A DNA stretch of 13,524 nucleotides from Chlorobiota bacterium (GTDB lineage: Bacteria; Bacteroidota; Bacteroidia; Bacteroidales; JAADJA01): positions 1 to 13,524 of the forward strand of contig JAUVIX010000059.1 in the NCBI GenBank assembly GCA_030592565.1, written 5' to 3'. The notes under the pieces are model-generated. The model saw only the letters and a program-made list of their open reading frames with translations. It had not been told where the DNA came from and searched no databases. Of the stretch, positions 1-7,129 are shown piece after piece. Made by a program: the position numbers and the translations under genes. How positions within the stretch are numbered: the stretch's first letter is position 1; each line of letters begins with the position of its first letter.

Positions 1-1
1 A

Positions 2-2120
2 GGGGATGTAATTATTGGAGTTAATTATGGTACTGATATTACCAATCTTTATGCCTTGAGTATTTTGACTTATATCGGAGGTAACCTTGAAGTTTATGGC
101 AATGATAATTTGGAAAGTATCAGTGGTTTTGAAAACTTGCTTAGCATTGCGGGAGACCTCTCTATCGGTAAAATATTTGGTGGGATGGGTGGCCCCTGGT
201 GTTCAGGAAACCCAGTGCTTGAGAACCTTAACGGTTTTGAAAACCTAATTTCTATTGGTGGAAGCATTTCAATTATTTGCAATAATAACCTGAATAACCT
301 GGATGTCTTTAACTTTCTGACTTATGTTGAGGGTGATCTTTCCTTTTGCGGAAATGCCATGACAGAAATTTCTGGTTTCAATAACATCTCCTCCATTTCA
401 GGTAACCTCAACATAGGTTTACCTTTGATCGGCACCAATTTTACTTCACTAAGTGGGTTGCAAAGCCTGACTTCCATTAGTGGCGATTTTTCAGTAACCG
501 GCAATGAATATTTACTCAACCTTTCTGGTCTTGACAACTTAACATCTATTGGTGGGAATATAACCATTTATAATAATCAATCAATATGCAACCTTGAGGG
601 TTTCCAAAACCTAACAAGCATAAATGCTGATCTTTCAATTCTATATAATCCAGCACTTATCGATTTGACAGGGATTGAAAATATTACGTCTATAGCTGGC
701 CACCTGGACATTAATGACAATAATGGGCTGATTTCTTTAAGCGGGCTGGAAAGCATAATATCTATCGACAGCAGTCTGATTATATTTAATAATGATATGC
801 TGGAAGATTTGTCAGGCTTAAATAACTTAACAAACGTAAGTGAAATTGAAATTATTAATAACAACACACTTAATAGTTTAAGTAATCTGGAAAATATTTC
901 TTCTATTGATGGAAGTGTTCTGATTAGAGGAAATAATTCACTGGTCAGTTTAAACGGTTTACACAATATAATTTCAATTAATGGGGATTTAAAAATAGGT
1001 AATTATTATGCAGGAAGTTCATCCCTTACCAACCTGACCGGACTGGAAAGTTTGATAACTATAGGAGGGGACTTTTATGTGGGATATAATGAATCCCTTA
1101 TTGATATTTCAGGACTTAACAATCTGACCTTGATCGGTGGTGACCTGTCTATTACAAATAACAATAACCTAACCGATCTATCCGGTCTTGATAATTTGAC
1201 GAATTTCAGTAACAATTTGGAAATTCGTCAAAATAATGACCTCATTGACATAACATCACTTTCAGGCCTGGTGGGTGAAATCAGTAGCCTGGTAATATCT
1301 GGGAACAGTGACCTGACCAGCTTATCTGGACTCATTAATATTACTTCCATTGAAGGGGATGTGACAATCTATTCAAATTCAAACCTCACAAGTTTAACAG
1401 GGTTAAATAATATTACATCAATCGGGGGGAACTTAAATGTCGGATATCTTGGCAATTCTGGTTTTGGAAATGCATCCTTGACCAGCTTGGCCGGCCTCGA
1501 AAGTCTTATCAATGTTGGTGGCAACTTGTATATCGGGTATAATGATGTTTTACCTGACCTATCGGAACTTGTAAATTTAAATAATATTGATTACAGCCTG
1601 ATAATAGAAAGAAATAACTCAATGACAAGTTTAAACGGCATTAATAATGTTACTACTATTGGAGGAGAATTATCAATTACTCAAAATCATGGTTTGGTTA
1701 ATTTATCCGGCCTTAATAATGTCACTTCAATCGGCGAGGATCTAACAATTGAAAGCAATTTTAATCTGGCCGGTTTGAACGGACTACAAAACTTGAATTC
1801 CATTGCAGGGGAATTAAAAATTGGTAATAATCCTGTTATGGATAGTTTGTCGGGTCTAAACAATTTAACTACTATCGGTGTGGGTTTTGAGATAATGCAC
1901 AATAGTTCATTACAAAACTTAACAGACTTAAATAGTTTAACTTCCATAGGAGGAAGTTTTGATATTTGGAACAATGATGCTCTGCTTGATTTTACAGGAT
2001 TGGAAAACTTGACTTCGATCGGAGGAGATTTGAAGGTCAGGTTTCATGATAACCTGGTTAGTTTATCAGGCTTAGATAGTGTTAATTCGGGTTCAATAAA
2101 TAATATCAAAATTTTTAATA
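2..2120 (+). repeat. Array of about 28 LRR-coding repeats (about 72 bp each)
   Basis: The coding DNA repeats with a period near 72 bp, matching the 24-residue protein repeat (for example LSGLNNVTSIGEDLTIESN, then LNGLQNLNSIAGELKIGNN, then LSGLNNLTTIGVGFEIMHN at about 1700-1905). The copies are diverged at DNA level, so this is an old protein repeat rather than a fresh tandem duplication. Most units end in an Asn-rich xNN turn. Five units instead carry an I/V-G followed by a longer Gly/Ser/Asn-rich loop, beginning near 2, 152, 401, 983 and 1427. Confidence 0.85.
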
Positions 2121-2533
2121 ATAGTTCCTTATCAACTTGTGCGGTTTTGAGTATTTGCGAATACCTTGCCAGTCCAAACGGAACCGTTTCAATCAGTAAC
2201 AATGCACCAGGCTGCAACAGCCAGCAAGAAGTTGAAGATGCCTGCTGGACAAAAATTGATAAACTTGTGGATATTGGAAGTGATATACAAATTTTTCCAA
2301 ATCCGGTAAATGATTATGCTGTTTTGAGTTTGAACTCTGCCTTTTCAGGATTAATAAATATTTACATTTACAACACAACAGGAATTTGCCTGAAAAGCTG
2401 GCAATATCATACTGAAAAATCAGGGCAAAATGAATTTCAGATAAGCTTAAAAGAGATTCCTGCAGGGATGTGTTTCTTGCAAGTGAAAGCTGGAAATGAA
2501 ATGGTAATAAAGAAAATAATTAAAATAAAATAA
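2..2533 (+). CDS. T9SS-secreted leucine-rich-repeat surface protein, 5' truncated by the window edge
   Basis: The reading frame is open from base 2 to the TAA at 2531-2533 (843 codons visible). The 18 codons before the first possible start (TTG at 56) already encode repeat sequence (GDVIIGVNYGTDITNLYA), so the real start lies outside the window and 56 is an internal Leu codon. Nearly the whole protein is a run of 24-residue leucine-rich repeats with consensus LSGLxNLTSIGGDLxIxNN, resembling receptor L-domain type LRRs (my assignment). A cap with four cysteines (codons at 2138, 2156, 2213, 2243) follows. The C-terminus, from about 2282, has the hallmarks of a type IX secretion sorting domain: IFPNPV at its start, beta-strand segments, then GMCFLQVKAG and a basic KKIIKIK end. 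The inferred product is exported by T9SS and attached to or released from the cell surface, perhaps as an adhesin or binding protein; the ligand cannot be told. No catalytic domain is visible. Confidence 0.9.
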   Translation, partial: GDVIIGVNYGTDITNLYALSILTYIGGNLEVYGNDNLESISGFENLLSIAGDLSIGKIFGGMGGPWCSGNPVLENLNGFENLISIGGSISIICNNNLNNLDVFNFLTYVEGDLSFCGNAMTEISGFNNISSISGNLNIGLPLIGTNFTSLSGLQSLTSISGDFSVTGNEYLLNLSGLDNLTSIGGNITIYNNQSICNLEGFQNLTSINADLSILYNPALIDLTGIENITSIAGHLDINDNNGLISLSGLESIISIDSSLIIFNNDMLEDLSGLNNLTNVSEIEIINNNTLNSLSNLENISSIDGSVLIRGNNSLVSLNGLHNIISINGDLKIGNYYAGSSSLTNLTGLESLITIGGDFYVGYNESLIDISGLNNLTLIGGDLSITNNNNLTDLSGLDNLTNFSNNLEIRQNNDLIDITSLSGLVGEISSLVISGNSDLTSLSGLINITSIEGDVTIYSNSNLTSLTGLNNITSIGGNLNVGYLGNSGFGNASLTSLAGLESLINVGGNLYIGYNDVLPDLSELVNLNNIDYSLIIERNNSMTSLNGINNVTTIGGELSITQNHGLVNLSGLNNVTSIGEDLTIESNFNLAGLNGLQNLNSIAGELKIGNNPVMDSLSGLNNLTTIGVGFEIMHNSSLQNLTDLNSLTSIGGSFDIWNNDALLDFTGLENLTSIGGDLKVRFHDNLVSLSGLDSVNSGSINNIKIFNNSSLSTCAVLSICEYLASPNGTVSISNNAPGCNSQQEVEDACWTKIDKLVDIGSDIQIFPNPVNDYAVLSLNSAFSGLINIYIYNTTGICLKSWQYHTEKSGQNEFQISLKEIPAGMCFLQVKAGNEMVIKKIIKIK

Positions 2534-2540
2534 ATATGAA

Positions 2541-2616
2541 ACGTCATTGCGGCGCCTACGCTAAAGCTTCTGCGACAGAGTGAGGCACAAGACCCCGGAA
2601 AAGAGGCACACAAAGT
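2541..2616. repeat. GC-richer intergenic patch, possible dispersed repeat remnant
   Basis: This non-coding stretch just after the LRR gene is clearly richer in G+C than the AT-rich DNA on either side. It contains ggcgcc (2551-2556) and two copies of gaggcaca (2582-2589 and 2603-2610). It encodes no plausible protein. Its style resembles short dispersed intergenic repeats seen in Bacteroidota genomes, but copy number cannot be judged from one window. It does not form a convincing hairpin followed by T residues, so I do not call it a terminator. Confidence 0.35.
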
Positions 2617-2627
2617 AAAATGACAAT

Positions 2628-2766
2628 GAAAATCACAAATAATAAAATTCAAATTTCAAATAAATTCCAAATTTTAATTATTGAAATTTCAAAAATACGA
2701 CGACGTTTTATTCATTGTTTTTTTTTGAATTGAGATTTATTTGTTATTTATCATTTGTGTTTTGGA
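2628..2766. repeat. AT-rich imperfect inverted repeat in the intergenic region
   Basis: The left arm (about 2628-2668) and right arm (about 2732-2766) are imperfectly complementary. Exact blocks include caaataaat (2657-2665) against atttatttg (2735-2743), and cacaaat (2634-2640) against atttgtg (2753-2759). A 12-bp perfect palindrome, ttgaaatttcaa (2681-2692), and a run of nine T (2718-2726) lie between the arms. It could be a palindromic dispersed element, or a weak bidirectional terminator for the LRR gene. The rest of the gap, up to the response regulator, shows nothing I can name. Confidence 0.5.
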
Positions 2767-2886
2767 GTTTTCTAAAATACAACCGTTTATGCAATAGTTG
2801 TCATTGGTACGCATCAAAAGGTTAGTTTAAAATTTGAAATATCATCACTTATGTTTACTTTTACAAAAAATATTTTTAAAACAAGA

Positions 2887-3642
2887 ATGCTTCGCACCCT
2901 CATAATTGATGATGAACCTCATATCAGGGAAACTTTGAAACACCTTTTACATAAGTTTTGCCCAGAGGTAAAGGTAGTTGGTGAAGCGGAGAGTGTTGCT
3001 TCCGGTATCAGGGCGATCCGTGAGAAAGTTCCGGATCTGGTTTTGTTAGACATAAGACTGGGTGATGGAACCGCCTTCGACCTGCTCAACCATTTTGAGA
3101 ATATTGATTTCAGGATCATTTTTGTTACTGCTTACGAAAAATATGCTATCCAGGCTTTTGGCTTCAGCGCCATCGACTATATACTCAAACCCGTCAATCC
3201 TGAAAAATTGGCTGAAGCTGTAAAACGAACCGGGCAGATGGTACAACATTCATTCAATACTCAATTAAATACCCTGAATGAGAACCTTAAGAATCCGGAT
3301 AAGCAGAATAAAACTATCATCCTGAAAACACAGGAAAATATTTATATCGTGGATACAATGGATATTATTCATTGTGAATCGGATGGCAACTATACCATAT
3401 TTGAAACCATGGATAATGAAAAAATCATTGTTTCCAGAATCCTTAAAGAATATGATGATCTGCTGTCCGACTCTGGATTCTTCAGGGTACATCGCTCACA
3501 CCTGATCAATCTTAAACACATCAAACGTTTTGAAAAACAGGATGGAGGTAATGTAGTGATGAGAAACGGAAATAAAATCCCGGTTTCCACCCGTGGTCGT
3601 GAACGCCTGTTGGAATTGTTTGAAAAAATTGCAGGAAAGTGA
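2887..3642 (+). CDS. LytTR-family response regulator
   Basis: This is a cytoplasmic two-component transcription regulator of the LytR/AlgR type. Counted from an upstream ATG at 2851, the receiver domain covers roughly residues 14-130, with acidic pocket D20-D21, phospho-acceptor D67 in the segment LVLLDIRLGDG, T93 and K113 (in ILKPV). A linker of about 30 residues leads to a LytTR DNA-binding domain (about 154-258) with ESDGNYTIF and FFRVHRSHLINLKHI. I prefer the start at 2887 (MLRTLIIDDE), because family members usually begin two to five residues before the first beta strand; 2851 would add 12 AT-encoded residues with no family resemblance. Neither start has a clear Shine-Dalgarno site. The histidine kinase follows on the same strand 122 bp later and is the probable partner. 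Target genes are unknown. Confidence 0.92.
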   Translation: MLRTLIIDDEPHIRETLKHLLHKFCPEVKVVGEAESVASGIRAIREKVPDLVLLDIRLGDGTAFDLLNHFENIDFRIIFVTAYEKYAIQAFGFSAIDYILKPVNPEKLAEAVKRTGQMVQHSFNTQLNTLNENLKNPDKQNKTIILKTQENIYIVDTMDIIHCESDGNYTIFETMDNEKIIVSRILKEYDDLLSDSGFFRVHRSHLINLKHIKRFEKQDGGNVVMRNGNKIPVSTRGRERLLELFEKIAGK

Positions 3643-3712
3643 GGGGGAGAAAGGGCGAAAGGATGAAGGAGCGAAGGGGTGAATGAATCGAGGAGGCGAA
3701 GGGGTGAATGAA
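3641..3712 (+). repeat. Polypurine tract with 17-bp direct repeat
   Basis: The gap between the regulator and kinase genes is almost purely A/G on the plus strand, interrupted only by T and a few C. The 17-mer gcgaaggggtgaatgaa occurs exactly twice, at 3671-3687 and 3696-3712, a 25-bp period. Related gggcgaaagg and gaaggagcgaa units precede it. The first in-frame ATG of the following gene (3708) falls inside the second copy, which argues that it is not the real start. Function is unknown; similar purine-rich intergenic repeats are familiar in Bacteroidota. Confidence 0.65.
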
Positions 3713-3764
3713 GTGTTGGAAAATTGAAAAATTAACCAGTTTACTTTTAAAAAAAAATGAAGTT

Positions 3765-5837
3765 ATGAGGCCTATTATTTTCATATTACTTGTTTTCATA
3801 AACAGCAGTTTTTTTATTCAGCCTGCCAATGCACAACTTTACCTGAAATTTCTGGGACATAGTACCGATAGTATTTACCCAAAGCTTCAGGATGCCAATG
3901 AAAAAGATAAGATGCATGTTTATAACGAACTGGCGTTTTACCATTCCATCTTCCGTGCCGATTCTGCTTTCTACTATGCAGAAAAGTCACTTCAATTAGC
4001 TGAAAAATATGACAATAGATGTGAGAAAGCTTTTGCCTTAAGGAATATGGGAAATGCTTATGGCTTGAGAGGGGAATATAGCCAGGCGGTGTATCACCTT
4101 CAAAAAGCCCTAAGCATATTTGAGGAACTCGGGAGTAAGCGAAAGATTTTTGAGCTTTGTGTAGATCTGTCAAAACTAAATTACGACATGGAAGATTTTG
4201 AGCGGAGTATTTTTTACGCGAATAAACTCGAGCTGCTCGCGGAACAGGAAGAGAGAAATGGCAATCTGCTGGCAACCCCATTCGAAATGGTTATAATAAC
4301 AGGATTGACAGCGATTGTATATCGCGATAAAGCAGATTATGATGAATCCATTAAATATTTCAAAAACTATATCGAATTAAGTAAACAATTGGAAATTCCA
4401 GTTTATATTCACCGTACGTTTGTAGAGTCCATGGCCGAGACCTATAATTTTGCAGGTGAATACGATTCAGCACTCAAAACCACTTATGAAATACGAAAAG
4501 ATCTTCCTCAAAACAGAGACAAACCACTACCTAAGCATACCGGTTACGAAAGGGAAATTGGCAGGCTGTTGAATAAGTTGGGAAATCCTGATTCAGCACT
4601 ACCGCTACTGCGCCAGAGTTTGATTATTAATAAGAAGAACAGATCATTTTTTTATTCTTCTTCAGATGCCTGCTATCTTGGAGATGTGTTTCTATCACAA
4701 AAGATATACGATTCGGCACTATATTACTACAGGGACGCAATAATTATGTCCACAAAAATGTACCATCAAACGCTGATGGGAAAAACCGATGCCTATCAAC
4801 AGGAGGTTTACTCGGGATACCAGCAATTTTTCGAGATGAGCCAGGCAGAGGCCTTCCAACTATACTATCGGCAAATGTACCGGAATTACAGGCGATTCTA
4901 CAAGGTTTACAAAGCTATGGGTGAAGCCATTCCTGCATTGGAAAACCATGAACTGTGTGCAGCTTATCAGGATTCATTTAATGTTATCACGGCCAACATA
5001 GAAGAAAGGAAACTACAGGCCCGTTTCCAAACAGAGAGGTATGAGCAACAACTTGTGCTGCTCGAAAAAGACAATAGCCTCAAGGATTCACAACTGAGAA
5101 ACAACAGGCTGATACTTTTTGGCACCATCATAATTTTACTTTTTATCCTGTTTCTGGTTATACTCTTTTTCAGGCAACAGCGCCTTCGGGCCGACCAGGA
5201 AAAACTACAGTTAAAGCAGCGTCTCTTGCGCTCACAAATGAACCCCCACTTCATTTTCAACTCACTGGCCAGCATCCAGAATTTTATCGTCAAGCAGGAC
5301 GATACCAGAGCAAGCATTTACCTATCGCGCTTTTCTGACCTGGTCCGTAGCATCCTTAACAATTCCCTCCGCGATCAAATCACGCTTGAAGATGAGCTAA
5401 ATACCATCGAAGATTATCTGGAGTTGCAAAAAATACGTTTCCCTGAGAAGTTTGATTATACAATTGAGGTGGATGAGAATATTGATCCTGAAAATATGTT
5501 CATCCCGCCTATGCTGGCCCAACCTTTCATTGAAAATGCTATTGAGCACGGCATCAAACATAAAGAAATAAAAGGAAATATCTATGTTCGCTTCAAATTA
5601 AATGAAAGTAAAATTTTTTACGAGGTGGAAGATGACGGCATAGGCCGGGAAAAGGCACAGGAAATTCTTATGAAGTATGACAAGAATCACGAATCACTGG
5701 CTACTGTCATAACAAGGGATCGAATCAAGGTTCAGAATAAAAAGTTCAAGAGAAAGATTTTAATGAATATTATTGATTTGAAAAACGACAGGGATGAGGC
5801 AACAGGAACTAAAGTAATATTTGAAATTCCATTTTGA
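3765..5837 (+). CDS. TPR-containing sensor histidine kinase, LytS/YehU (His_kinase) type
   Basis: This is a membrane sensor kinase of 690 residues from the chosen start. Residues 1-24 (MRPIIFILLVF to ANAQ) form a signal peptide. The periplasmic part (about 25-440) carries tetratricopeptide repeats, for example ALRNMGNAYGLRGEYSQAVY, and ends in a coiled-coil-like stretch. One transmembrane helix lies at about 449-472. The cytoplasmic part has the His_kinase box SQMNPHFIFNS with phospho-acceptor H495, the N-box ENAIEHGIKH (N591), and the G1 motif EDDGIGR (D624). The usual SLGxxIT segment reads SLATVIT here, then the domain closes with GTKVIFEIP. The alternative ATG at 3708 lies in a purine repeat and would bury the signal peptide behind 19 residues, so 3765 is preferred. 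It likely phosphorylates the adjacent LytTR regulator. The periplasmic signal it senses is not evident. Confidence 0.92.
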   Translation: MRPIIFILLVFINSSFFIQPANAQLYLKFLGHSTDSIYPKLQDANEKDKMHVYNELAFYHSIFRADSAFYYAEKSLQLAEKYDNRCEKAFALRNMGNAYGLRGEYSQAVYHLQKALSIFEELGSKRKIFELCVDLSKLNYDMEDFERSIFYANKLELLAEQEERNGNLLATPFEMVIITGLTAIVYRDKADYDESIKYFKNYIELSKQLEIPVYIHRTFVESMAETYNFAGEYDSALKTTYEIRKDLPQNRDKPLPKHTGYEREIGRLLNKLGNPDSALPLLRQSLIINKKNRSFFYSSSDACYLGDVFLSQKIYDSALYYYRDAIIMSTKMYHQTLMGKTDAYQQEVYSGYQQFFEMSQAEAFQLYYRQMYRNYRRFYKVYKAMGEAIPALENHELCAAYQDSFNVITANIEERKLQARFQTERYEQQLVLLEKDNSLKDSQLRNNRLILFGTIIILLFILFLVILFFRQQRLRADQEKLQLKQRLLRSQMNPHFIFNSLASIQNFIVKQDDTRASIYLSRFSDLVRSILNNSLRDQITLEDELNTIEDYLELQKIRFPEKFDYTIEVDENIDPENMFIPPMLAQPFIENAIEHGIKHKEIKGNIYVRFKLNESKIFYEVEDDGIGREKAQEILMKYDKNHESLATVITRDRIKVQNKKFKRKILMNIIDLKNDRDEATGTKVIFEIPF

Positions 5838-5881
5838 TATATTTATTACTTTCGTAGCTGAAATTTTGTGAAAAATAAAAA

Positions 5882-7027
5882 ATGGCCGGGCAAACAAAAA
5901 ACTCAAACAGAACCATAAAAAGGTTCATTTATTCAATGGTTTTAATATTGTCCCTTATACAACTTTCATCCTGTTATGTAGGCCGGTTTTTCTGGTGGAA
6001 TTTTGCCGATCTTAATGACTCAAATAAATTTCCTTATCTTGAAATAGAAAAAGGCGAAACCACTTTTTATTTCGATAGGTTAGCCGGAAATAAAAACTTT
6101 CAAATACCTGAAAAGTACAATCCTGATAACAAGTTCGATAATTTTGACAACTTTTTGGAGAATAAAAAATGTGTCTCATTTATTGTAATTCGGAACGATA
6201 CTATTCTTTACGAAAACTATTTTTCTAGATATTGCGACTCTTCTGTGATAACAACCTTTTCAGCATCCAAGTCTTTTGTCTCTGCACTTGTCGGTATTGC
6301 AATCGAAGAAGGTTATATTTACAGCACTAATGAACCCATAACGAAATATATTCCTGAACTTGTTAACCAAGGATTCGACAAAATCACCATTGAAAACCTG
6401 CTTAATATGCGTTCGGGGATAAAGTTTACAGAAAGCTATGCAAGTCCATTTGCCGATATGCCAAAATACTATTATGGCACAAATCTGCTGAAATATATCG
6501 GCAAACTAAAAGTTGAATATGAACCCGGAATAAAATACAACTATCAGAGTGTGAACACTATTCTGCTGGGGTTAATTGTCGAACGAGCCACAAATACAAA
6601 ACTTAACAAGTATATAGAACAAAAACTGTGGAAGCCCATAGAGATGCAATATGATGCTTCGTGGAGTGTTGACAGTAAGGAGCACCAGGTATTCAAGGCA
6701 AACTGCTGTCTGAACAGCAGATCAATTGATTACGCCAAATTCGGAAGGTTGTATCTTAACAAAGGAAGCTGGAATGGAAAGCAGATTGTTCCTGAGAAAT
6801 GGGTAGAGCGTAGTACCTCAATAATCAACGACTCGCGTGATTCGCAAGGTTATCCCTACACTTGCCAATGGCGTGTTTTGGAAAACGGAGCATTCTTTGC
6901 AAAAGGAATTTTGGGACAATATATCTTTGTCTATCCTGCAAAAAGATTAATATTCATCAGGCAAGGAAATGGCTATGGCAAAATTGACTGGGCTGATTTC
7001 TTTTTGGAAATTAGTAAGGAGATTTAA
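5882..7027 (+). CDS. Serine hydrolase lipoprotein, beta-lactamase fold (NylB/EstB-like)
   Basis: This is a 381-residue protein of the class C beta-lactamase/penicillin-binding-protein superfamily. It begins with a basic n-region, a hydrophobic stretch and a lipobox LSSC with the lipidated C31, so it is predicted to be a lipoprotein. No acidic sorting signal follows the Cys (YVGRFF), which suggests it faces the periplasm. Catalytic motif one is SxxK (S127-A-S-K130). Motif two reads YQS within KYNYQSVNTILLG rather than YxN, a form found in 6-aminohexanoate-dimer hydrolases. The third region, KGILGQYIFVYP, also fits that group. Families with this make-up cleave small amides or esters; the substrate cannot be told, and beta-lactam hydrolysis is not implied. 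It begins 44 bp after the kinase gene. A TACTTTCG element at 5847-5854 is a weak promoter candidate without a well-placed -33 box. Confidence 0.88.
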   Translation: MAGQTKNSNRTIKRFIYSMVLILSLIQLSSCYVGRFFWWNFADLNDSNKFPYLEIEKGETTFYFDRLAGNKNFQIPEKYNPDNKFDNFDNFLENKKCVSFIVIRNDTILYENYFSRYCDSSVITTFSASKSFVSALVGIAIEEGYIYSTNEPITKYIPELVNQGFDKITIENLLNMRSGIKFTESYASPFADMPKYYYGTNLLKYIGKLKVEYEPGIKYNYQSVNTILLGLIVERATNTKLNKYIEQKLWKPIEMQYDASWSVDSKEHQVFKANCCLNSRSIDYAKFGRLYLNKGSWNGKQIVPEKWVERSTSIINDSRDSQGYPYTCQWRVLENGAFFAKGILGQYIFVYPAKRLIFIRQGNGYGKIDWADFFLEISKEI

Positions 7028-7076
7028 TGAAAATTATAAAATCTAACAACCACTAAAGACGGTATTAAAACTTTAC

Positions 7077-7084
7077 TACTTTTG
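7077..7084 (+). promoter_or_regulatory. Candidate Bacteroidota -7 element (TAnnTTTG)
   Basis: The octamer TACTTTTG matches the Bacteroidota sigma-ABfr -7 consensus TAnnTTTG exactly. It lies 45 bp before the ATG of the FAD-dependent oxidoreductase gene, in the 102-bp gap after the serine hydrolase gene. No good TTTG -33 box is seen 19-21 bp upstream, so the call rests on one element only. If real, it would drive the oxidoreductase/GT-C gene pair. Confidence 0.4.
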
Positions 7085-7129
7085 TCACTTTAAGAACAGA
7101 ACTCTCAACATATAGCACCGATTTAACAA

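Noticed and set aside
94..1974. Several minus-strand open frames opposite the LRR gene (94-282, 322-567, 577-966, 1687-1974)
   Set aside because: They arise because the repeated Leu/Ser/Gly codons rarely give stop codons on the other strand. Their products show no domain or signal and track the repeat phase.
2..2120. 72-bp periodicity as a possible CRISPR or DNA tandem array
   Set aside because: The period matches a 24-residue protein repeat in one long frame and the copies differ at DNA level. There are no identical direct repeats with unique spacers.
2711..2727. T9 run as an intrinsic terminator tail for the LRR gene
   Set aside because: No GC-rich hairpin directly precedes it. The nearby pairing is AT-rich and imperfect, so it is reported only as an inverted repeat.
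2820..2850. Possible promoter before the response regulator (taaaatttg)
   Set aside because: The spacing between TA and TTTG is one base too long for the Bacteroidota consensus and no -33 box is seen.
3708..3764. ATG at 3708 as the kinase start
   Set aside because: It lies in the purine repeat and would put 19 non-conserved residues before a good signal peptide that begins at 3765.
3814..4281. 155-codon minus-strand open frame inside the kinase gene
   Set aside because: It is antisense to clear TPR-coding sequence and has no recognisable motif, signal or ribosome binding site.
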